64,000 nt of DNA from Chitinophagaceae bacterium (GTDB taxonomy: Bacteria > Bacteroidota > Bacteroidia > Chitinophagales > Chitinophagaceae). The position numbers were made by a program, and so were the translations under genes. Below, one piece after another: positions 18,582 through 25,671 of this stretch (positions are counted from its first letter, which is position 1; each line of letters starts with the position of its first letter). Below the pieces are notes generated by a model that worked only from the letters and a program-made list of their open reading frames with translations, was not told the origin of the DNA and made no database searches. The DNA lies in NCBI GenBank assembly GCA_016708765.1, contig JADJFD010000005.1, forward strand, positions 1 to 64,000, read 5' to 3'.

Positions 18582-19025
18582 ATGAAAAATATGAAATCAA
18601 CAAATGTATTATCTGTAGCAATGATGTTATTCATGGCTTCTTGCTGCTCAACCACTAAAACAATGACATCGAAAGAAACTAGTATTTCCAAATCTTTATA
18701 TGAAACCAACTGGACATTAAAGAAAATGCACACTGATAGTGGTATTGAAGAGGTGAATACTAAAGCCTTTATAAAGTTTGATGAAGCAAAACAAAGTGCA
18801 GGAGGCAATGGCAGCTGCAACAGTTTTGGTTCCACTATTTCAGTTGAAAAAAATACAATTAGTTTCAAAAATACTTTTTCAACGAAAATGTATTGTGTTG
18901 AAGTTCAAAAAACAGAAGACACATACTTTAATCTATTAGGGAAAGCTAACCGGTTTGAAATAAAAGACAAAACACTTTCACTTTATCAGAATAAAAATGT
19001 GTTATTGGAGTTTAAATCAGAATAA
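18582..19025 (+). CDS. META domain lipoprotein (HslJ-like)
   Basis: A 147-aa secreted lipoprotein with signal MKSTNVLSVAMMLFMASC and the lipobox Cys at about residue 21. An alternative ATG at codon 4 would give a shorter signal. A META domain (HslJ type) follows, seen in NWTLKKM, IKFDEAKQSAGGNGSCNSFG and the FSTKMYC segment. META/HslJ proteins are linked to heat or novobiocin resistance in enterobacteria, but the role here is unknown. It converges on the radical SAM gene, with the two coding ends overlapping by 9 bp. Confidence 0.8.
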   Translation: MKNMKSTNVLSVAMMLFMASCCSTTKTMTSKETSISKSLYETNWTLKKMHTDSGIEEVNTKAFIKFDEAKQSAGGNGSCNSFGSTISVEKNTISFKNTFSTKMYCVEVQKTEDTYFNLLGKANRFEIKDKTLSLYQNKNVLLEFKSE

Positions 19026-20126
19026 TTTCCCTTGTCCACCCGGCACCTGAAATCTACTGGTATCCAAACTCCATTCTTCTGCATTCATGTTATAAAGTTT
19101 GCCATACTTTTTATATTGTTGTGCTACCAGCTCAGCAATATTTCCTTCGCCTCTCATTCTTACGCCCCATCTTGTGTCATTTACTTTTCCATCATGGCTT
19201 TGTTCAATGAGATGCCATACTTTATCCGCTCTATCTGGAAAGTTTTTATACAGCCAGTCATGAAATAAAAATTTGATAGCTCCATTTAATCGTATGAAAG
19301 TATAAGCAGTAAAGGTTGCTCCGTTATCTGCCGCTGCTTTCATGATGCGTTGCATTTCATGTTCATTTAATCCCGGTATCATTGGTCCCATCATGATGCC
19401 CATTCTTACTCCGGCATTGCTCAATTCATTAATTACTTTTAATTTTTGGTTGGCAGTTGTTGTTCTTGGCTCCATTATTCTCCGTAAGTCTTCATTAAAA
19501 GAAGTAATAGAAACCATTGCCGATACTAATTTCTTCTTCGCCATTTCCTGTAATATATCTTTGTCTTTCAGTATCCATGAATTTTTAGTGAGTATACCAA
19601 CTGGTTGATTAAATTCATTGCATACTTCCAACAAGCCTCTTGTCAGCCTATATTTTTGTTCTGCGGGTTGGTAACAATCAGTATTGCCACTCAACATTAT
19701 CGGCGTACCATTCCATTTAGGATGCAGTAGAAACTTTCGCAGCAATTGTGGTGCATTTTTCTTGATTATAATTTTTCTTTCGAAATCCAGTCCTGCACTA
19801 TAGCCCCAGTATTCATGTACATTTCTTGCATAACAATAGATGCAGCCATGCTCACAACCTGCATAAGGATTCATACTGTAACCCATGCCCACATCTTTAC
19901 TCTCCACTTTGTTGACGATTGATTTTGACTCCTGTTCCATGTATATCGTTGGCACATTACCCTCTTCCCAATCATCAATTCCTTCAGTATGTTCTCTTGT
20001 ATTTTCATTTTTAAAGAAGCGGTTCTTCGTATTGAATTGTGCACCTCTTCCTGCTAAATATTGTTCGCCTTCTTCTTGCTTTTTTGCTGCCACTTTAAAG
20101 TGGTCTTGTTTCAATTTATTATCCAT
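19017..20126 (-). CDS. PA0069 family radical SAM protein
   Basis: A 369-aa radical SAM enzyme. The cluster motif CEHGCIYCYAR (CxxxCxxC) lies near residue 90. It is preceded by MNPYAGC and followed by HEYWGYSAGLDFERKI, the PIMLSGNTDCYQPAE block and MEPRT, all seen in the PA0069/spore photoproduct lyase-like family. Its reaction is not established. The family is often found beside DNA-repair genes such as UmuDC and ImuB-type loci, and here umuD/umuC are about 1.3 kb away. That supports, but does not prove, a link to DNA damage. Confidence 0.88.
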   Translation of the reverse strand: MDNKLKQDHFKVAAKKQEEGEQYLAGRGAQFNTKNRFFKNENTREHTEGIDDWEEGNVPTIYMEQESKSIVNKVESKDVGMGYSMNPYAGCEHGCIYCYARNVHEYWGYSAGLDFERKIIIKKNAPQLLRKFLLHPKWNGTPIMLSGNTDCYQPAEQKYRLTRGLLEVCNEFNQPVGILTKNSWILKDKDILQEMAKKKLVSAMVSITSFNEDLRRIMEPRTTTANQKLKVINELSNAGVRMGIMMGPMIPGLNEHEMQRIMKAAADNGATFTAYTFIRLNGAIKFLFHDWLYKNFPDRADKVWHLIEQSHDGKVNDTRWGVRMRGEGNIAELVAQQYKKYGKLYNMNAEEWSLDTSRFQVPGGQGKLF

Positions 20127-20166
20127 ATAAATTTTTTACCGAGTCGTGAAATACAGAATAGTTGAA

Positions 20167-20201
20167 CCACGGAGACAGGGAGACACGGTGAAGCACGGAG
20201 A
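20167..20201. repeat. CACGGAG low-complexity repeat, 3' flank of the GxxExxY gene
   Basis: Tandem imperfect copies of ACGGAGAC (CCACGGAGACAGGGAGACAC...) lie just beyond the 3' end of the GxxExxY gene. A related ACAAAGACACAATGGCACAAAG tract lies at the 5' end. Confidence 0.6.
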
Positions 20202-20220
20202 TTAACTAGCTTAAGGAGGT

Positions 20221-20634
20221 TTAAAGAATCATCCTCTTTACCCCATCTTTCATAAGGGGTACATGAAAGTTTAATATATAGCCAAGCCGTTTTTGTGTTA
20301 GTTTTAAATAGCTCAGCAACTGAGCTTCCCACACAGGATGATATACTTCCTGTGCTTTTAATTCTATTATTATTAAATCATCTACAAGAATATCAATTCT
20401 TAATCCTTCATCAATTATAAGATTATCATAAATCAGTTCGATGCACTTTTGTTTTAAGTAAGGAATATTTCTTTTCGTCAACTCATAATAGAAACATTTT
20501 TCATATACGCTTTCGAGTAAGCCAGGTCCTAAAAATCTATGAATACCAATTGCAATATCCATTATTTGCGACGTCAACCATCTTTCTCTTTCAGTAAGCG
20601 GCTTATGGATTTTCACTGTGTTACTTTGTGCCAT
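20221..20634 (-). CDS. GxxExxY protein (PD-(D/E)XK-like fold)
   Basis: A 137-aa protein with the family signature GPGLLESVYEKCFYYEL (GxxExxY) near residue 37, and IDILVDDLIIIELKA carrying the Asp ... Glu-x-Lys of a PD-(D/E)XK-like nuclease fold. It ends FHVPLMKDGVKRMIL, also typical. GxxExxY proteins have no settled function. The start codon lies inside a repeat tract at 20614-20646, so the first residues (MAQSNTVK) are encoded by repeat DNA. A second tract lies just past the 3' end. This boxed layout looks like a mobile or domesticated repeat-borne gene (inference). Confidence 0.85.
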   Translation of the reverse strand: MAQSNTVKIHKPLTERERWLTSQIMDIAIGIHRFLGPGLLESVYEKCFYYELTKRNIPYLKQKCIELIYDNLIIDEGLRIDILVDDLIIIELKAQEVYHPVWEAQLLSYLKLTQKRLGYILNFHVPLMKDGVKRMIL

Positions 20635-20646
20635 TGTGTCTTTGTC
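20614..20646. repeat. ACACAAAG low-complexity repeat, 5' flank and start of the GxxExxY gene
   Basis: On the minus strand this reads GACAAAGACACAATGGCACAAAGTAACACAGTGA in short repeated units, with the gene's ATG inside it. It resembles, in inverted sense, the CACGGAG tract at 20167-20201. Confidence 0.55.
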
Positions 20647-20656
20647 GTTTTAAGCT

Positions 20657-21286
20657 TCATCCAAATAATTCTCCTTGCTTTGTTGCTACTGGCAAATTTT
20701 GAAATGCAAATTTTTCTTTCACCTGGTATTTTGTTCTTGAGTTATCCGTTAGTATTTGTCTTTTTAATAACGTCATATTATCAGCAATAAAACCTCCGGT
20801 GAAATGTTTGTTACTATATTCCAGCCAGCCTTTTTCATATTGCCAACAAGGTTTTAGTTTTCTTGCAATAGTCAGATACGGCTCCATAATAAAATGAGGT
20901 TTATTATCATCATTCAACTTCATTAATCGTTGCCCGTCTGTACGAAGGGTTTTTATCAGATTTTGTATCGGTAGCTTACTTGTTACATTTATATAGATGG
21001 TATGCGAAGGAAAACTACCAAAATCTTTCAGCTCTACTTTAAATGCTGGACAGCCCATTGCTACCATTCGCAACCGGTTTACAATTCTTTCTTCCATCAT
21101 TTCATACTGCATAAAATTTACTAGTGTAATATGTGACTTACCCCACTTTGCATAGTCGGATTTATATTTATCCGCAAACTCTTCTTTTGTTTTCATAATC
21201 CGGTTTCCTAATTCCTCATGCGGACTCAGCACCAGCAAATACTCACATGCCCGGTAACCTGGCATGGCGGTGATTATCTTTTCCAT
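20657..21286 (-). CDS. 2'-5' RNA ligase / 2H phosphoesterase-like protein
   Basis: A 209-aa protein of the LigT-like 2H superfamily. The first HxT motif is visible as KSHITLVNF near residue 50. The second motif, normally HLTIAR, here reads PYLTIARKL near residue 138, so the second catalytic His is Tyr (TAT codon). Family members act on 2',5' or 2',3'-cyclic phosphodiesters. With one His lost, activity is doubtful. The gene is divergent from umuD, and the 85-base spacer holds palindromes that might control both. The N-terminal ATG at 21284-21286 is taken as read. Confidence 0.72.
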   Translation of the reverse strand: MEKIITAMPGYRACEYLLVLSPHEELGNRIMKTKEEFADKYKSDYAKWGKSHITLVNFMQYEMMEERIVNRLRMVAMGCPAFKVELKDFGSFPSHTIYINVTSKLPIQNLIKTLRTDGQRLMKLNDDNKPHFIMEPYLTIARKLKPCWQYEKGWLEYSNKHFTGGFIADNMTLLKRQILTDNSRTKYQVKEKFAFQNLPVATKQGELFG

Positions 21287-21324
21287 AACTATTTCATTAA
21301 TGTTTAAAATAATTGCCCAATTTA

Positions 21325-21351
21325 TTAGTATAAATTTACTAAATAATTTAG
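21325..21351. promoter_or_regulatory. Overlapping palindromic operator candidates upstream of umuD
   Basis: TTAGTA-TAAATT-TACTAA (21325-21342) is a perfect 6+6 inverted repeat. It overlaps CTAAAT-A-ATTTAG (21339-21351). Both lie in the short divergent spacer before umuD (ATG at 21372). The first resembles the TTAG...TACTA LexA boxes described in Xanthomonadaceae, so an SOS-type operator is plausible but unproven. Confidence 0.5.
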
Positions 21352-21371
21352 CTTTACAAAAATTAATTTTT

Positions 21372-21803
21372 ATGGAAGGGGAAGAATTTTATGGCGCAGC
21401 GTATAAAGGCTCAAAACAGTTTACACAGCAACAAGTGAAAACCGCCAACGCCACCGGCTTTGGTGCCGCTGCTGATGACTATATGGAACGGGGCATCGAC
21501 CTGAATGAAGAACTGATTAAAAACAAACCAGCCACTTACTTCTTCCGGATGAAGGGAGATGCTATGCAGGATATTGGCATTTTTGATAAAGATGTGCTGA
21601 TTGTTGACCGCTCGGTAAAACTGGCCAATGGAAAAGTTATTGTAGCGGTATTAAATGGTGAGCTATTAGTACGACGATTTCATAAAAATTTTTCTTCGGC
21701 ATTTTTAATTCCCGAGAACAGCCGTTACAAAACAATTAACCTGGCAGAGTTTAATGATTTTGTAGTGTGGGGAGTTGTTATGTATGTTATTCACCAGATG
21801 TAA
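21372..21803 (+). CDS. umuD: UmuD-like S24 peptidase-fold protein with altered catalytic dyad
   Basis: From the ATG at 21372 this is 143 aa, the usual UmuD size. An in-frame start at 21264 would overlap the divergent gene and was rejected. UmuD features are the TGFGAAADDYMERGIDLNEELI region and FFRMKGDAMQDIGIFDKDVLIVDRS. The catalytic serine of the GDSM motif is Ala (GDAM). The lysine of the NGExxVKR segment is Arg (NGELLVRRF). The protein therefore looks unable to self-cleave. It should associate with the UmuC polymerase encoded 475 bp downstream, but a DUF559 gene and repeats lie between them. Confidence 0.85.
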   Translation: MEGEEFYGAAYKGSKQFTQQQVKTANATGFGAAADDYMERGIDLNEELIKNKPATYFFRMKGDAMQDIGIFDKDVLIVDRSVKLANGKVIVAVLNGELLVRRFHKNFSSAFLIPENSRYKTINLAEFNDFVVWGVVMYVIHQM

Positions 21804-21830
21804 CCCCCTGACCCCCTAAAGGGGAGACTT
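21804..21830. repeat. CCCCT palindromic repeat, copy R1
   Basis: CCCCCTGACCCCCTAAAGGG-type element: two C5T blocks, AAA, then GGGG and AGACTT. It begins at the base after the umuD stop codon. It is in inverted orientation to R2 at 22251-22278. Confidence 0.8.
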
Positions 21831-21867
21831 AGACAAAAAATACTTTTATAACTCAAAGCGGTTCATA

Positions 21868-22265
21868 ATGATAGAAAAGAAAATGTTTTATAAAGCCAAC
21901 CCTCTGATTTTTGCAAGGGCGAAGGGACTTCGAAAAATATGACAGCAGCAGAAATATTGCTATGGGGCTACTTAAAAACAGATCCATTTGGATATAAATT
22001 CAGGCGACAACATCCTCTAGGTATTTATATTGCAGATTTTTTTTCGTACAAATTAAAACTGGTGATTGAAGTTGATGGAGAAGTTCATAATAACGACAAT
22101 GTAAAATTAAACGACGAGAAAAGACAACAAGGAATAGAATCAGACGGAATAGAAGTAATTCGTTTTAAGAATGAAAAAGTGATGAAAAACTTAGAAACAG
22201 CTATTGAAAAAATAAATCTTGCCATAGAAAATAAATTATTGAATAAAAGCAAATTCCCCCTTTAG
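21868..22265 (+). pseudogene. DUF559 (Vsr-like) endonuclease-domain protein, frameshifted, between umuD and umuC
   Basis: The restored protein (132 aa) starts MIEKKMFYKANPLIFARAKGLRK. It then shifts frame at the A5 run 21933-21937, which is one A short. It continues NMTAAEILLWGYLK, GYKFRRQHPLGIYIADFF and LKLVIEVDGEVH, the DUF559 core with a Vsr-like nuclease fold. The intact part 21939-22265 alone would give 108 aa. The stop codon lies within repeat R2, so the last residues (KFPL) are repeat-encoded. With R1 on its other side, the gene is boxed by inverted repeats inside the umuD-umuC spacer. The function of DUF559 is not established. Confidence 0.8.
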
Positions 22266-22278
22266 GGGGTTAGGGGGT
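22251..22278. repeat. CCCCT palindromic repeat, copy R2 (inverted to R1)
   Basis: AAATTCCCCCTTTAGGGGGT-type element, the reverse complement form of R1. It contains the DUF559 stop codon and ends at the base before the umuC ATG (22279), giving the context TTAGGGGGT-ATG. Confidence 0.82.
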
Positions 22279-23559
22279 ATGAAGGCAATTGTTGATTGTA
22301 ATAATTTTTATTGTTCCTGCGAACGGTTATTTAAACCACATTTAGACAGGAAACCAGTTGTTGTTCTCAGCAATAACGATGGCTGCATTATTTCCAGAAG
22401 TAACGAAGCAAAAAAACTGGGTGTAGAAATGGCCGGACCTTATTTCAAAGCAAAACCATTGATAGAAAAATACGATGTGGCTGTTTTCTCCTCCAACTAT
22501 AATTTATATGGTGATCTGAGCTGGCGGGTGATGGAAACACTACGCATTCTATTGGGAAAAAATAAAGTAGAAGTATATTCTGTTGATGAAGCTTTTCTTG
22601 ACCTGAGCATTTTTCCTGAAAATGAATTACCTGCTATTGCCGAAAAAATAAAAAAAATAGTAGAAACATGGACGGGCATAAAAGTATCTGTTGGAGTGGC
22701 TCCCACCAAAGTGTTGGCAAAAGTTGCGAATCGCTTATCAAAAAAATATGTGCAGCAATATAACGGTGTAATGGTACTTAACAGCAAAGAAAAAATTATA
22801 GCTGCATTGAAACAAACCGAAGTGGGAGATATATGGGGCATAGGTTATCAGTATGCACAAAAACTAAAAGAACAATGGAGTATTTATGATGCGCTACAAT
22901 TAAGTCGCATGAGCGAAGAGTTTGGGAAAATATATCTCGGCGGCGTAGTGGGCAGTCGGTTACTAAGAGAACTAAAAGGTATTCCATCGAAAGATATGGA
23001 AGAAGAATTGGTAAAGAAAAGAATGATTGCTACAACCCGCATGTTTGGTAACCCAGTTGGTGATATCGCTTCTATAAAAGAAGCAGTGGCCACTTACACA
23101 TCAAGAGCGGCAGAAAAATTACGCCGACAACATAGTGCTGCCAGCATAATCAATGTTTTTGTTGTATCAAAAAGTGAAAATCATGCTGTAGATTTTAGAG
23201 GAGCAACAAGTAGTAAGTCCATAACCTTACCTGCTGCCACATCTTTTACCAATGAATTGATAAAACCTGCTGTTGAATTAGTAGATACAATATTTAATGA
23301 AGGAACACTGTATAAAAAAGCCGGCGTAATCCTCAGTGGTATTGTGCCTGACAATTCTATACAAGGAAACCTGTTTGTTGCTGAATCGAAAAACAGTGAA
23401 CGAAAACTAATGGACATGATTGACAATGTAAACTTCAGTCAAAGGGATGATGTGCTAAAGTTTGCAGCTTCCGGTACCACCCGTAACTGGAAGATGCAGC
23501 AAAATTTTATTAGCGATCGCTACACAACGAGGTGGAATGAGTTGTTTGAAGTAAAATGA
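22279..23559 (+). CDS. umuC: Y-family DNA polymerase V catalytic subunit
   Basis: A 426-aa translesion polymerase. It starts MKAIVDCNNFYCSCERLF with the first metal-binding Asp. The VVVLSNNDGCIISRSNEAK block, VEVYSVDEAFLDLS with the catalytic SxDE pair near residue 105, the SVGVAPTKVLAKVANRLSKK block and the little-finger region then follow. The C-terminal DUF4113-like tail ends SDRYTTRWNEL, as in UmuC proteins that pair with UmuD. The ATG directly abuts repeat R2, which provides the purine-rich AGGGGG upstream sequence. It is part of the umuD-(DUF559)-umuC set. Confidence 0.95.
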   Translation: MKAIVDCNNFYCSCERLFKPHLDRKPVVVLSNNDGCIISRSNEAKKLGVEMAGPYFKAKPLIEKYDVAVFSSNYNLYGDLSWRVMETLRILLGKNKVEVYSVDEAFLDLSIFPENELPAIAEKIKKIVETWTGIKVSVGVAPTKVLAKVANRLSKKYVQQYNGVMVLNSKEKIIAALKQTEVGDIWGIGYQYAQKLKEQWSIYDALQLSRMSEEFGKIYLGGVVGSRLLRELKGIPSKDMEEELVKKRMIATTRMFGNPVGDIASIKEAVATYTSRAAEKLRRQHSAASIINVFVVSKSENHAVDFRGATSSKSITLPAATSFTNELIKPAVELVDTIFNEGTLYKKAGVILSGIVPDNSIQGNLFVAESKNSERKLMDMIDNVNFSQRDDVLKFAASGTTRNWKMQQNFISDRYTTRWNELFEVK

Positions 23560-23575
23560 TAATACTCCTGAACTA

Positions 23576-24313
23576 TCAAAGACTTATAAAAGGATTCTTT
23601 ACATCATGATAAAAAAGAAAAGTCCAATGCTCCTGCTGCCCCTGCTCCCACCACTCCTGTCGTAGATTCATAGCCTTCTTTCCATCATAATCGTATTTGG
23701 CAGCAAATTTATGTTTCATCTGCTGTAGTTGGGATGCATCATCTCCACCAAAAAAAATAGTTTCTCCTTCTTCCTTTATCCAGATTACCTGGTGATACAT
23801 TGAATGAGCTCCTGTAATTTCATGATGGATATACTCATCAATAACTCCTTTACCATTTAATAAAACTACCTGTTCAGCATTTTGCAAACTCAGTAATTCA
23901 TTTTCTAGATAAGAAGCCGAACCTTTTCCAAAAGCATACGCTAACTCTTGTTGTTGCACATAATATGTTGCGTTAGGAAAAGATAATCTTCTTCCCAAAC
24001 CTTCTCTTTCAATTCCTATTCCTCCTGAATGATCTTTGTGCAAATGCGACATCACCACTTTGGTAACTTCTGATGGATTGATACCCGCATCCATCAGGTT
24101 TTGATGCAATTGCAATGTTCCGTTTATTTCAAACCCAAGTCCTGCATCAAGTAACAAAATATCTTTTGCAGTAATAACACAGAATGGTTGTACCTCCACC
24201 AATAAACTTCCTGCAGGACGTTCTTTTAAATTATCTGCTCCATTATCAAACGGAACAAACTGTTTCGACTTATCTACAGTAAAAGTGCCTTCAGAAAGAG
24301 GAATTATTTTCAT
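23576..24313 (-). CDS. MBL-fold metallo-hydrolase
   Basis: A 245-aa metallo-beta-lactamase-fold protein. The metal site is seen in VVMSHLHKDHSGG (HxHxDH, near residue 90), with GAHSMYHQV and IFFGGDDA supplying the later His/Asp ligands. The N-terminus MKIIPLSEGTFTVDKSKQFVPF suggests a cytoplasmic enzyme. Such proteins hydrolyse diverse esters, thioesters or lactones, and no substrate can be named from sequence. It lies just downstream of rodA in the same direction with a 17-bp gap, but the link to cell-wall genes is probably incidental. Confidence 0.85.
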   Translation of the reverse strand: MKIIPLSEGTFTVDKSKQFVPFDNGADNLKERPAGSLLVEVQPFCVITAKDILLLDAGLGFEINGTLQLHQNLMDAGINPSEVTKVVMSHLHKDHSGGIGIEREGLGRRLSFPNATYYVQQQELAYAFGKGSASYLENELLSLQNAEQVVLLNGKGVIDEYIHHEITGAHSMYHQVIWIKEEGETIFFGGDDASQLQQMKHKFAAKYDYDGKKAMNLRQEWWEQGQQEHWTFLFYHDVKNPFISL

Positions 24314-24330
24314 AATGTGATTACTGCAAA

Positions 24331-25671
24331 TTAACGTAAAACCATTTGCCGGTCAGCATCTAATCGTATTAATATAAAAAGCATGATAGTAAAAGTGAGT
24401 AAGGATGTACCGCCATAACTGATAAACGGAAGCGGAATACCAATAACAGGTGCCAACCCAACCGTCATTCCAATATTAATAGCGATGTGAAAAAACAAAA
24501 CACCGGCAACTCCATATGCATAGCAACGACTAAATGTGCTTCGTTGCCGTTCTGCTACCGTTACAATCCTAAATAATAACAAAAGATACAATCCCAATAA
24601 AATAAAACTGCCCACAAAGCCAAAGCCTTCACCAACGGTGCAAAAAATAAAATCGGTTCTTTGTTCGGGAACAAAATCGTATCGGGTTTGTGTCGCTTTT
24701 AAAACTCCTTTTCCAAAAACTCTTCCGCTACCAATTGCAATTTTTGACTGTCGAACGTTATAGCTACTGCCACTTTCTTTTTGTTTTTTAGCCTCTGCTT
24801 TAGTTAATGCCGGATCTTTTTCTATATAAGGATTACTCTTTCCAAATAAATCGTAGATACGTTCGATCTGATGTTTTTGCAACACATTTTCAAAAACATA
24901 AGGCACTGCAAACCGTTGAATACCTACGCAAACAAACCAGAAAAATACTATGCGTATCAAAATTGTTCTATTCCGTTTTATCTGACGCCTGAAAATGTAA
25001 ATAATCAATGCTGCAATAGCAGTAAGAATAATAGCAAGAGTGTTCGGTTCTATTATAATAGTGGCAACAATAAGTGCTGCTACTGCAAACCCAATTAATA
25101 AAATCACAGACGGCAACCCTTCTCTATACATCACAATAAAGAATGACAAATAAACTAATGCTAATCCTGTTTCGCTTTGCAGAATAGTTAATACCGCAGG
25201 GAACAAAGCAATAGCCGTTGCAATCATTTGAGAACGAAGCTTAGAAAAATCAGTTTCTGGTCTTGATAAATATTTTGCCAATGCTAATGAAACAAATATT
25301 TTACAAAACTCTGCAGGCTGAAAGTTGCAAGCTCCCATTTTTATGATAGACTCAGTTCCTTTTATTCTAGAATGAAAAGGAAAAACCAACAATAGCATTA
25401 ATATACCAACGGCATACCATAGATTAGCAGTAGCAGAAAAAAACTTACTATCTGTTAACAATATAAAAAAAGCAAGTACTGCACCAATAACAAAAAAATA
25501 GAATTGCTTACTGTAATCCGTTTTAAAACTGATAAAGCTTTGAATAATAGGATCTCCTTCCTGATAGGTTGCAGCAAAAATAGCTGTAAGACCAATTGCA
25601 ACTAATAACAGGTAAATCCAGATCAGGCTCCAGTCAATTCCCTTTGATATGGCAGGGTTTTGTTCCCTCAT
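24331..25671 (-). CDS. rodA: SEDS peptidoglycan glycosyltransferase RodA
   Basis: A 446-aa polytopic membrane protein of the SEDS family that polymerises glycan strands during elongation together with PBP2. Family features are NLWYAVGILMLL, KMGACNFQPAEFCKI near residue 117, GSGRVFGKGVLKATQTRYDFVPEQRTDF and the C-terminal GMTVGLAPVIGIPLPFISYGGTS block. The start ATG overlaps the mrdA stop by 4 bp. An extra stretch of helices and loops around residues 200-300 makes it longer than the Escherichia coli protein, as is common in Bacteroidota. Confidence 0.95.
   Translation of the reverse strand: MREQNPAISKGIDWSLIWIYLLLVAIGLTAIFAATYQEGDPIIQSFISFKTDYSKQFYFFVIGAVLAFFILLTDSKFFSATANLWYAVGILMLLLVFPFHSRIKGTESIIKMGACNFQPAEFCKIFVSLALAKYLSRPETDFSKLRSQMIATAIALFPAVLTILQSETGLALVYLSFFIVMYREGLPSVILLIGFAVAALIVATIIIEPNTLAIILTAIAALIIYIFRRQIKRNRTILIRIVFFWFVCVGIQRFAVPYVFENVLQKHQIERIYDLFGKSNPYIEKDPALTKAEAKKQKESGSSYNVRQSKIAIGSGRVFGKGVLKATQTRYDFVPEQRTDFIFCTVGEGFGFVGSFILLGLYLLLLFRIVTVAERQRSTFSRCYAYGVAGVLFFHIAINIGMTVGLAPVIGIPLPFISYGGTSLLTFTIMLFILIRLDADRQMVLR

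Noticed and set aside
20111..20332. Small minus-strand frame overlapping the GxxExxY 3' end
   Set aside because: It is an alternative frame of the GxxExxY gene continuing through the CACGGAG repeat, with no recognisable protein.
21264..21371. Longer start for umuD
   Set aside because: It would overlap the divergent gene and the palindromes, and adds 36 residues not seen in UmuD.
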